Of a stretch of 7,879 nt of DNA, positions 1 to 6,821 are shown one piece after another. Position 1 is the stretch's first letter; every line of letters starts with the position of its first letter. This DNA is from Flavobacteriales bacterium (GTDB lineage Bacteria > Bacteroidota > Bacteroidia > Flavobacteriales > Parvicellaceae). Where the stretch lies: the NCBI GenBank assembly GCA_014239715.1, contig JAAZYJ010000284.1:1-7879 (forward strand), given 5' to 3'. The translations under genes and the position numbers were made by a program. The notes beneath the pieces were generated by a model. It made no database searches and was not told the origin of the DNA. It saw only the letters and a list, made by a program, of their open reading frames with translations.

Positions 1-1272
1 CAACAATGATTTGATTCCTTCGGAAATCAACCTTGTTTGGATTTCGATCTGGGATCGAATTTTCTTAATTTCTTCGTGGTCTGCTGTTCTTTCAGTGATC
101 AGATCTTCATAATCCAGTAATTTTTTATGAAGCACGGAGATCAATGTGTACAGATTACTTTCAAATTTTGATCCTATCAGAATTGGAAGAACATTGTAGA
201 TATCGAGCTCCAGAGGATTGTCCGTGATAATGGTTGCGATCTCATTTAGTATTTGTTCGTCCAAATCTAGTTTGATCAGCTCGTTCTCCATTTCTTCAAT
301 TCTACTTAGATAGGAATCGGTCATTCCTTCTACCTGTCTGATCTTGTTGGTGTCTTTAAATACCTTCAACATCCTCTCCGACTCCTTCAATTTTTTTGAT
401 ACAGAATCCTTTTGCATGGTTATAAAAGCAACAATTCGATTTGAACTTTCGGTTCTTTTAATACTGTCAAAATCATCGAAATTCTCAATCAAGGCGTTCA
501 ATACATCTTTAGTAAGAACTTGATTGGGATGTGTAAAACTTAAAGAAATAGTATTGGCATTTGAGTTGGCTATGCTCACGTCAAGCATTGAAGCAAAATC
601 ATTCGACAGTTTTTCCTGATCAACATACAGAAAGTAGAACCGACCGTCCTTTTGTTGCAAATTAAACCGATCTGTATCCGAGATGTGTATTGAACAAGTG
701 AAATGTTTGCACATAAAAGAACCACCTATATCCCCCTTGCACTCGAACTTCACTTCGTCTATCGTATACGAAATCAGGATCGTGTTGTCTTTTAGTAGCT
801 CTATATACACAGGGACATCAACCAGACTAGAATTAAGCAAATGAAAATCTTTCGCAATAAATACAGACCCATTGTATTTTTCATGCTTAAGGATTTTCCC
901 TTCAAGGAAATACCGAATTCTAAGAGGTAAACTTGTGATGACTTTTTGCATTAATAATGGTGATCTTAACAGCTCGACATCACTGGTTAGTGTCTTTTCT
1001 TCTTGCAATGGATTTTTAACATTCAGAATTTTCCTAGCATTATCTTGGGTGGTGCGTTGAATAAGTGCTTTGGATTTATACTGAGGTGGGGTGTATCTGA
1101 TATAAAGAAAGCATGCGCTGAAACAGATTACGAAAACAAGGAGCATCCACGCCCAAATTTGCCTGGTAAGATAGAGGAAAAGCCCAATCTCAAATTCACT
1201 GCTGAAATTGGTTAACCGCTCTCTGTACCGCTCAAAGTTTTCATTGCGTTTGCTAATCTCTTCCTGGATCAT
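1..1272 (-). CDS. Wzz/Wzc-type polysaccharide co-polymerase, N-terminal part (cut by left edge)
   Basis: Reading the minus strand from the ATG at 1272 gives an open frame of exactly 424 codons that reaches base 1 with no stop, so the 3' end lies outside the window. The protein has about 38 cytoplasmic residues and then a membrane segment at about 39-60. Directly after it comes TPPQYKSKALI (61-71), the proline-rich Wzz-type motif, and then a typical periplasmic stretch (ELLRSPLLMQKVI near 100-112). From about 285 to 424 it is rich in charged heptad-like sequence, as in the coiled-coil arm of these proteins, with ADHEEIKKI near 397-405. The family controls chain length and export of capsule or exopolysaccharide from the inner membrane. 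Many members carry a C-terminal tyrosine autokinase, but that half, if present, is not visible. The ATG lies 3 bases after the stop of the Wza-like gene, which supports both the start and co-translation. Family call is firm; kinase status is unknown. Confidence 0.85.
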   Translation of the reverse strand, partial: MIQEEISKRNENFERYRERLTNFSSEFEIGLFLYLTRQIWAWMLLVFVICFSACFLYIRYTPPQYKSKALIQRTTQDNARKILNVKNPLQEEKTLTSDVELLRSPLLMQKVITSLPLRIRYFLEGKILKHEKYNGSVFIAKDFHLLNSSLVDVPVYIELLKDNTILISYTIDEVKFECKGDIGGSFMCKHFTCSIHISDTDRFNLQQKDGRFYFLYVDQEKLSNDFASMLDVSIANSNANTISLSFTHPNQVLTKDVLNALIENFDDFDSIKRTESSNRIVAFITMQKDSVSKKLKESERMLKVFKDTNKIRQVEGMTDSYLSRIEEMENELIKLDLDEQILNEIATIITDNPLELDIYNVLPILIGSKFESNLYTLISVLHKKLLDYEDLITERTADHEEIKKIRSQIEIQTRLISEGIKSLL

Positions 1273-1275
1273 CGC

Positions 1276-2067
1276 TTACTTAATGGTGTTGATCGTTAAA
1301 TAGATAACAAATGCACTTGATATCAGTGCAATTATTGGTGTTACTTCATTCAGTATGCCTTGAGATATCTCTGGCACAGGTTCAACGTAAACAATGTCAT
1401 TTGCCTGCATGATCATGCTGACATACTTCAAACCCTCATCTATTGTAGATAGATTGATCTGATAAACATCTTTTTCTTTACCATTTTGTCTGATGATCTT
1501 AACCCTTTTTGCCCTTCCCCTTGGAGCAATTCCGCCGGCTTTTGCTATTGCTTCAAGTAGGGTTGTATTGTTATTTTGCAATTCAATTACTTTTGCATCT
1601 GCCCCATTTCCGGGGAAAACAAAAACTCTCTGGTTATTTATCTGGACTTGAACATATGGGCTAACATAATATTTAGAATATTCCTTTTCCAGATTCATTT
1701 CAGCTTCCAATTTGGTCATCCCGGCTATTTGAACGTTACCAAGCATTGGCAATCGGGCATTACCATCTTGTCTGACCAAATAGGATATGAATGTTTGGCC
1801 CATCGCTCTAGTAGGCCCCTGTTCGGCAGCACCGCCAGCATTAGTACCTGCGGAAATGTCAATAACCTTAAAGCCGTCGTTCGCAAAAAGCCTGAAACTA
1901 AAAACATCATTTGGTGCAATGACATAATCAACTTTTGGTTTCATTGGTATACTATCAAACTGGTAGCCTTTAGGTGTTTTAAGCATAAAATTCGCATTGA
2001 TTCCACAGCTGGACAAACCAACAGTGAACGAAATTCCGATAACAAAAAGCAGTATGTATGTTCTCAT
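1276..2067 (-). CDS. Outer-membrane polysaccharide export lipoprotein (Wza/OPX-type, Poly_export + SLBB)
   Basis: From the ATG at 2067 the protein has 263 residues and opens with a clean lipoprotein signal: basic Arg2, hydrophobic core, lipobox LSSC with Cys21. The frame is open upstream to a GTG at 2118 and an ATG at 2100, but those starts overlap the preceding gene and put 17 or 11 extra residues before the signal, so 2067 is preferred. The polysaccharide export domain covers about 46-150: YVIAPNDVFSFRL at 48-60, LVRQDGNARLPMLG at 97-110, then YVSPYVQVQINNQRVFVFP. An SLBB-like repeat follows at about 155-228 (LLEAIAKAGGIAPRG at 170-184). The last 20 residues or so form a hydrophobic helix (about 245-259) ending in NTIK, which may be the outer-membrane crossing segment, as the C-terminal helix is in Wza. 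The likely role is the outer-membrane exit channel for the polysaccharide, partnered with the Wzc-like protein encoded 3 bases downstream. Confidence 0.9.
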   Translation of the reverse strand: MRTYILLFVIGISFTVGLSSCGINANFMLKTPKGYQFDSIPMKPKVDYVIAPNDVFSFRLFANDGFKVIDISAGTNAGGAAEQGPTRAMGQTFISYLVRQDGNARLPMLGNVQIAGMTKLEAEMNLEKEYSKYYVSPYVQVQINNQRVFVFPGNGADAKVIELQNNNTTLLEAIAKAGGIAPRGRAKRVKIIRQNGKEKDVYQINLSTIDEGLKYVSMIMQANDIVYVEPVPEISQGILNEVTPIIALISSAFVIYLTINTIK

Positions 2068-2092
2068 GTTAAAAGTACTTTGAATTACAAAG

Positions 2093-3301
2093 TTAATCAT
2101 TTTTCTTAATTTTAACACTGTCTAGCAGCTGTGAATAAATGTTTTCCATCTTTTTGCAGAATTGATTGTAATGAAAGTTTGCGAAAACAAATTCCTTTCC
2201 GGCAGCTCCCATTAATTCCCTTTGATTTTTGGATTCAGTCAATTCAAGCAAAAAAGCTACATATTTATCAAAGTCATTTCGATTGACCAGCATCCCTGAC
2301 TTTCCATCCAGCATAATGTCCTTTACTCCTCCAACATCTGTCGTAATAACAGGCAACGAGCTCGCTTGTGCTTCGATCAGGCTAACTGGTGTTCCTTCGT
2401 TGAGAGAAGTAAGGCACATAATGTCCAACCCAGCATTAGCCACATCAATTGATTTAATCCAAGAAGTAAAAACTACATCAGCGTTAGGGACGTTTTCCGT
2501 TGCAGTCGAAATAGTAAGTCCTAGCTCTTTAGCTTCTAGTTTCACTGCATTGGTCAAGTCCCCGTCACCAATGATGACCCCTGTTACTTTTTTCCTGGTC
2601 AAGTCTTTAACTTTACTAAGTCCTTTTAAGAAAAAACTGTGATTTTTTATTGGAACAATTCGGCCAACAATACCTATTGCTATGGTTTCTTCTTCTATAT
2701 TCCACTCCTGCCTGAATTGAATTCTCTTCTTATTCTGGTTTTCCTGAAATCGATTTAGATCTATTCCAAGTGGGACAATTAGCGCTTTCTCATTCGGACA
2801 GATCTTGTGGATGTTGCATATTTCGTGGTGCTGCATAGCGCTCAACGTAATGATGCCGGTGGATTTTTTAGCCAAATAACGTTCCAATGCTTTGTAAAAC
2901 CCGGTCTTAAGCTTCCCGAAATAGGAGTGAAACACGTGTCCGTGAAATGTGTGAACGATTACAGGAACTTTCATTTTATGCGCGGCCAATCGACCTATTG
3001 CACCCGCTTTAGCAGCGTGGGTGTGAACAATGTCAGGTTTGAATTCTGAAATTATCTTTTTCAGTTCTCTGTATGATCTGAGGTCCTGTTTGAGATTGAT
3101 CTCTCTTCTCATAGCACCGAGTACCGTATACTCAACCCCTAGCTCTTGCAGAATGAACTCGCTGCTTTCTTCAAAATCGTCTTTCTGCCCACCTATGAGC
3201 ATTATTTCAAAACGGGGATCAAGATATTTGGTTAGATAAGCAATGGAATAAGCAGGACCGCCTAGATTAAACCGATTAACTATTCTTAAGATCTTTGGCA
3301 A
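2093..3301 (-). CDS. Glycosyltransferase family 4 (GT-B fold), TTG start
   Basis: The 402-residue protein has both halves of a GT-B retaining glycosyltransferase. The N-terminal acceptor domain starts ILRIVNRFNLGGPA (4-17) with the GGP loop, followed by DIVHTHAAKAG (90-100) and VHTFHGH (116-122). The C-terminal GT4 donor domain has IGIVGRIVPIKN (209-220), with Arg214 and Lys219 placed to bind the nucleotide-sugar phosphates, and the E-x7-E motif NEGTPVSLIE (Glu302 and Glu310). It should add a sugar from a nucleotide-sugar donor to a lipid-linked polysaccharide intermediate on the cytoplasmic side; donor and acceptor cannot be read from sequence. The start codon is TTG: upstream in frame there is no ATG or GTG before the TAA at 3341-3343, and the next ATG (residue 34) would remove the GGP loop. 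It lies 69 bases after asnB, and its stop lies 25 bases before the Wza-like start. Confidence 0.92.
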   Translation of the reverse strand: MPKILRIVNRFNLGGPAYSIAYLTKYLDPRFEIMLIGGQKDDFEESSEFILQELGVEYTVLGAMRREINLKQDLRSYRELKKIISEFKPDIVHTHAAKAGAIGRLAAHKMKVPVIVHTFHGHVFHSYFGKLKTGFYKALERYLAKKSTGIITLSAMQHHEICNIHKICPNEKALIVPLGIDLNRFQENQNKKRIQFRQEWNIEEETIAIGIVGRIVPIKNHSFFLKGLSKVKDLTRKKVTGVIIGDGDLTNAVKLEAKELGLTISTATENVPNADVVFTSWIKSIDVANAGLDIMCLTSLNEGTPVSLIEAQASSLPVITTDVGGVKDIMLDGKSGMLVNRNDFDKYVAFLLELTESKNQRELMGAAGKEFVFANFHYNQFCKKMENIYSQLLDSVKIKKND

Positions 3302-3321
3302 AATTCTGACAGTTAAAACGG

Positions 3322-3329
3322 CAAATTTA
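3322..3329 (-). promoter_or_regulatory. Candidate Bacteroidota -7 element (TAAATTTG) before the GT4 gene
   Basis: Read on the minus strand, TAAATTTG fits the TAnnTTTG -7 consensus of Bacteroidota housekeeping promoters and lies about 20 bases before the TTG start at 3301. No TTG was found at the usual distance upstream (17-23 bases), only a TTC. The short match could be chance; if real it would give the glycosyltransferase a promoter internal to the operon. Confidence 0.22.
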
Positions 3330-3370
3330 TCAATACTAAGTTAGGTAGATAGAAGTAAATCAATTTTATT

Positions 3371-5227
3371 TCAACATAATACATCCTGATGCTGAGAATG
3401 CCATGTTTGAAACTGCAACAGCGCCCATATGGTATCTTGATTCCCGCCAAGGTTTTTGGAAAACAGATCCAAGATAGCTGAATAGTTAAATATTCCCTGA
3501 TCTTCTATGGCCTCTTTGTTCAGTAGTAATTCGTTAATTGTACCTTTCAAAGGTCCATTGAACCACCTTTCTAGCGGGACCTCGAACCCTTGTTTTTTTC
3601 GATTAAAAATTTCAGCCGGCAGTTCATTTTTAAATGCACTTTTTAACAAAACTTTTCTATCCCCGCCTTTAATTTTGTAGGAAGAAGGAAGACCGAATAC
3701 ATAATCAACGAGATGGTGATCAAGAAAAGGTGTTCGAACCTCAAGGCTGTTGATCATGCTCATTGAATCAACTTTTTTCAGCATGTCGTTATGCAGCACC
3801 AAATTGAAATCGTTCAATAGAATTTCGTTAAAATTGCTTACTTCAGAAATCAAGTCATCGTCTGAAATTTCTTGGAAATTTTGCAATAGACCAGCAGCCG
3901 TTTCCCGAGTGGTGAATTTTGCCCACAGTAGATAGCGATCTTTCAAATTCAGCCCAATTCCCTGCTTATATTTCTTTGCCTTCCTGATAAGATTAGCGGA
4001 GCCCGAATTACGACCGCCAGGAAGAATGTCCAATAAAGGTCCGGCAGTTTTTATTGCAGTCTTAGCGATCCCTCCCTGCATACTCCTGTATAGAGCCTCA
4101 TGCTTGTTGTAGCCGGAGAACAGCTCATCAGCACCATCGCCTGATAAAGCTACAGTGACATGTTTTTTTGTAAATCTGGATAATGCGTTTACCGCAATGG
4201 CCGAAGAATCAGCAAATGGTTCATCCATGTTGTTCTGTGAACCAGCCTGTATTTCGAGAAGGTCAAGGTCAGAGATTTCAATTTCGTGATGGTTAGACCC
4301 GATGTGCTCTGAGACTAACCTCGCGTACCGTGATTCATCATAAAATGGTTCATTTTTAAACGCAATGGTAAAAGTGTCAATTGGTTTAATTTGATTCGAA
4401 CAATAAGCAATAATTGAAGAATCAACACCTCCGCTAAGAAATGATCCTAATGGAACGTCTGAGATCAATCTTCTTTCAACTGATTCAAAAGTTAGCTGCT
4501 TTACACGTTGAGCAGCTGATCTGAAGTCAACGGCATCATTATTCGGAGCAGATTCAATGGAATAGTAATGGCTGAAAGTAAGGTCGCGGTCATGATTAAT
4601 TGTAAGACATTGACCGGGCAATAACTTTAATATGCTTTTATAAATACTGCTTGGTGCAGGGATGTAGGACAACTGAAGATAGGTTCCCAGTGCTTGATGA
4701 TTTAACTCTTTAGGTATGGGAAATTTTAAAAGGGCTTTAAGCTCAGAAGCGAAAGCAATATAATCTTCTTGAATCGAATACAGAAGTGGTTTGATGCCGT
4801 AACGGTCTCTGGCTAAAAAAAATTCGTCTTTCGCTTTATCGTAAATGCAAAAAGAGAAAAAGCCGTTCAGCTTGGACAACATGTCTTTTCCAAATATGGA
4901 GTAGGCTTTTAGAATCGTTTCTGTGTCAGATCCTGTTTGGAACTCGACGCCTTTTTGCTGCAACTCGCTCCTTATGGTTAGATGATTGTAGATCTCACCA
5001 TTGTACACGATGGTAAGATTCCCATCATTGATTGTCATTGGTTGATTGGCCGAGCTTGACGTGTCAATGACGCTTAACCTCGTGTGTCCGAAGGCCCAAG
5101 AATCACCAATGACTGTTCCCTGATTATCCGGACCTCTATGTTTGATCGTATTCGTGGCAATGGCAACTTTTTCAAGAATTTCTTGTTCCAGCTTTTTTTT
5201 TCCTATAATTCCTGTAATCCCGCACAT
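3371..5227 (-). CDS. asnB: Asparagine synthetase-type glutamine amidotransferase (AsnB family)
   Basis: The 618-residue protein begins MCGITGIIG, placing the catalytic Ntn cysteine at position 2. The class II glutaminase domain (about 2-200) keeps Arg50 (HTRLSVID), Asn76-Gly77-Glu78 (YNGEIYN) and Asp101 (GSDTE), the usual glutamine-binding residues. The ATP-pyrophosphatase synthetase domain has the P-loop SGGVDSS (265-271), DEPFADSSAI (335-344), SGDGADELFSGY (362-373), EVRTPFLDH (496-504) and RKKQGFEVPLERWF (543-556). It should hydrolyse glutamine and pass ammonia to an adenylated carboxylate; the classic product is asparagine. Its length matches the roughly 610-630 residue AsnB class, longer than E. 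coli AsnB at about 554. As first gene of a polysaccharide operon it could instead amidate a sugar acid; sequence alone does not decide. It ends in TGA, and codons 10-12 contain an A9 run. Fold and chemistry are near certain; the true substrate is not. Confidence 0.95.
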   Translation of the reverse strand: MCGITGIIGKKKLEQEILEKVAIATNTIKHRGPDNQGTVIGDSWAFGHTRLSVIDTSSSANQPMTINDGNLTIVYNGEIYNHLTIRSELQQKGVEFQTGSDTETILKAYSIFGKDMLSKLNGFFSFCIYDKAKDEFFLARDRYGIKPLLYSIQEDYIAFASELKALLKFPIPKELNHQALGTYLQLSYIPAPSSIYKSILKLLPGQCLTINHDRDLTFSHYYSIESAPNNDAVDFRSAAQRVKQLTFESVERRLISDVPLGSFLSGGVDSSIIAYCSNQIKPIDTFTIAFKNEPFYDESRYARLVSEHIGSNHHEIEISDLDLLEIQAGSQNNMDEPFADSSAIAVNALSRFTKKHVTVALSGDGADELFSGYNKHEALYRSMQGGIAKTAIKTAGPLLDILPGGRNSGSANLIRKAKKYKQGIGLNLKDRYLLWAKFTTRETAAGLLQNFQEISDDDLISEVSNFNEILLNDFNLVLHNDMLKKVDSMSMINSLEVRTPFLDHHLVDYVFGLPSSYKIKGGDRKVLLKSAFKNELPAEIFNRKKQGFEVPLERWFNGPLKGTINELLLNKEAIEDQGIFNYSAILDLFSKNLGGNQDTIWALLQFQTWHSQHQDVLC

Positions 5228-5243
5228 TGGACTGAAATTTGTC

Positions 5244-5276
5244 TAAAGATAAAACCTAGAACCCAACGACTGACAA
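5244..5276 (-). promoter_or_regulatory. Candidate promoter for asnB and the polysaccharide operon
   Basis: On the minus strand a TTG (rc of 5274-5276) is followed after 22 bases by TATCTTTA (rc of 5244-5251). This resembles the TTG-N17-23-TAnnTTTG promoter of Bacteroidota with one mismatch at the last base. Transcription would start roughly 5-10 bases before the asnB ATG at 5227. The upstream element lies only a few bases from the ATG of the divergent dacB gene (5280), so both genes share this 52-base spacer. Confidence 0.33.
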
Positions 5277-5279
5277 AAT

Positions 5280-6419
5280 ATGTTTAGTTTTAACCGCATG
5301 AGATTATTGGTAGTATTTTTTGTGCTCATTGCGTTTCCGGGCTACACCCAGATACCAGAGGGATACGATAATACTATTCAAAGAGCTGCTGATCGCATGA
5401 TGAGTGAGGCCTCATTAAAGCACGCCTCAATGAGTTTTTTCGTTTACGATTTGGATTCTAATACTGTTCTTGCAGATCATGATGGTTCAAAATCACTTGT
5501 TCCAGCGTCTACTATGAAGCTGGTGACTACAGCGACCGCCCTGCAACAGTTGGGTTCTTATTACGTGTTTAAAACACACTTGGAATACGACGGGGAAATC
5601 GATACTGCATCCGGAACGCTGAATGGAAATATCTACATCAAAGGTGGGGGAGACCCTACGCTAGGTTCTAAATACTTTACCAAGGCAAATGATGCGTTTA
5701 AAACGGAGTGGCTAAATGCGATTCGGAAATTAGGAATTGATTCTATTAACGGTGCTGTTATTGCAGATGCATCTTGGTATACTGACGATATGGTTCCTTC
5801 AACATGGGTGTGGGGTGATATAGCGAATTATTTTGGAGCCGGACCTAGTGGATTGACCGTCTATGATAATACGTATCATTTAGAGTTTAGCTCCGGGCCT
5901 AATTCAGGAGATTCAACAACAATTGAATGTGTGAGACCTTATGTCCCCGAGCTTATTGTTGAGAACAGGGTCAAGGCAGCGAACATAAGGAATGATCAGG
6001 CTTACATTTTCGGTGCTCCGTTTGATCATTATAAAATTGCTCAGGGAAGAATCCCAAAAAATAAAGAACTATTTGAGGTGAAGGGCTCTATTCCCGATCC
6101 GGCATATCAGGTGGCCTGGGAGCTTAACTGGACACTTCGAGATTCAGGCATTGTTGTAAACAATGTGCCAACAACGGTCCGGCGACTAAGGCAGCTAGGG
6201 AAAATTACGACCAAGGATAGAATTACGTTTCATACCAGAAAATCACCTAGTCTTTCAAGAATTGTTTACTGGACCAACTTGTTAAGTGTGAACCTATATG
6301 CGGAACATTTGTTAAGGGCTGTGGCGAAAAGTAGATACAAAGATGGAAGCAATTTTAGTGGAACGGTTGCCATCACCAAATACTGGAATGCGAAGGGCGT
6401 AATTACTTCAGGGATGTAA
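5280..6419 (+). CDS. dacB: N-terminal piece of DacB as it would be translated (379 residues)
   Basis: If the TAA is real and not read through, this is the product of the locus. It opens with a Sec signal peptide (basic Asn5-Arg6 to Arg8 region, hydrophobic 9-19, likely cleavage around GYTQ at 21-24); an alternative ATG at codon 7 (5298) would also give a usable signal. The nucleophile Ser77 with Lys80 and the SVN motif (336-338) with the following LYAEHLLR helix are present. The large insertion domain typical of PBP4 lies between them (about 100-320, including IKGGGDPTLGS at 120-130). The piece ends KGVITSGM. It lacks the KSG strand that completes the active site, so it is not expected to be an active peptidase. 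Confidence 0.6.
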   Translation: MFSFNRMRLLVVFFVLIAFPGYTQIPEGYDNTIQRAADRMMSEASLKHASMSFFVYDLDSNTVLADHDGSKSLVPASTMKLVTTATALQQLGSYYVFKTHLEYDGEIDTASGTLNGNIYIKGGGDPTLGSKYFTKANDAFKTEWLNAIRKLGIDSINGAVIADASWYTDDMVPSTWVWGDIANYFGAGPSGLTVYDNTYHLEFSSGPNSGDSTTIECVRPYVPELIVENRVKAANIRNDQAYIFGAPFDHYKIAQGRIPKNKELFEVKGSIPDPAYQVAWELNWTLRDSGIVVNNVPTTVRRLRQLGKITTKDRITFHTRKSPSLSRIVYWTNLLSVNLYAEHLLRAVAKSRYKDGSNFSGTVAITKYWNAKGVITSGM

Positions 6420-6773
6420 GTGCATGATGGAAGCGGTCTTTCAAGGCACAATGCAATTTCGGCGAAACATCTGGTTGATGTACTTGGAGCAATGAATAAG
6501 AGTAAGTACTTCAAATCATTTAAGAGCTCATTACCGATTGCTGGTAAGACAGGAACCATGAAGAGCATGTGTATTGGAACTTCTGCTCATGGCAATCTCA
6601 GGGCTAAAAGCGGAACGATGAGCAGGGTGAAAAGCTATGCAGGTTATGTTACGTCAAAAAGCGGAAGAAATCTTGCATTTGCAATTATTGTGAACAACCA
6701 TACGTGCTCCCACAAAGTGCTAAAGAAGAAGATCGAACAGCTAATGGTCGCTATGGCTAGCTACACGAAGTAG
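6420..6773 (+). pseudogene. C-terminal piece of DacB downstream of the internal stop
   Basis: These 117 codons continue the dacB frame directly after the TAA. They begin VHDGSGLSRHN, a family landmark, and hold LPIAGKTGT (38-46 of the piece) and RAKSGTMSRVKSYAGYV (61-77), where Lys63-Ser-Gly is the expected third catalytic motif. The first codon is GTG, so re-initiation next to the stop is formally possible. The piece has no signal peptide, however, and would stay in the cytoplasm, so it is not convincing as a separate gene. Confidence 0.7.
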
Positions 6774-6821
6774 CTATTAGCAGATCTGTTGCGTTGGTTA
6801 TAGCTTGGACAGAAGTGTGTA

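Larger units (their letters stand above)
5280..6773 (+). pseudogene. dacB: dacB (PBP4-type D-Ala-D-Ala carboxypeptidase) interrupted by an in-frame TAA
   Basis: One reading frame runs from the ATG at 5280 to the TAG at 6771-6773 (497 codons before the final stop) and is broken only by TAA at 6417-6419 (codon 380). Both sides match one serine peptidase family S13 (PBP4/DacB) protein: SxxK is Ser77-Thr-Met-Lys80, SxN is Ser336-Val-Asn338, then HDGSGLSRHN just after the stop, and Lys443-Ser-Gly as the third motif. PBP4 enzymes trim or cleave peptidoglycan stem peptides in the periplasm. The usual family length (about 450-500 residues) matches the full frame, not either piece. No frameshift or second stop occurs in the 117 codons after TAA, and family members usually have an aromatic residue at this site, so a single Tyr-to-stop change, recent or a sequence error, is the simplest reading. 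It diverges from asnB and converges with lpdA, probably forming a single-gene unit. Confidence 0.82.

Noticed and set aside
2088..2095. TAACTTTG (minus strand) as a -7 element for the export gene
   Set aside because: It fits TAnnTTTG but has no TTG at the right distance upstream and overlaps the stop of the preceding co-directional gene; a chance match is likely.
1576..2109. 177-codon plus-strand open frame opposite the export lipoprotein gene
   Set aside because: It is a shadow of a well-supported minus-strand gene. The translation has no recognisable domain and is rich in Cys, Trp, Asn and Phe as expected from antisense reading.
2068..2118. Longer start (GTG 2118 or ATG 2100) for the export lipoprotein
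   Set aside because: It would overlap the glycosyltransferase end and place 11-17 extra residues ahead of a standard lipoprotein signal; ATG 2067 gives Cys21 in a good lipobox.
2229..2642. 137-codon plus-strand open frame inside the glycosyltransferase gene
   Set aside because: It lies antisense to the conserved E-x7-E donor domain and has no family features of its own.
5204..5209. TATAAT on the plus strand as a dacB promoter
   Set aside because: This is an E. coli-type -10 with a 15-base spacer to TTGTTC, inside asnB coding sequence; the primary sigma factor of Bacteroidota prefers a different consensus.
6772..6805. AGCTAT...ATAGCT as a terminator between dacB and lpdA
   Set aside because: Only a 6-base stem with a loop of more than 20 bases and no T-run on either strand, so not supported as an intrinsic terminator.
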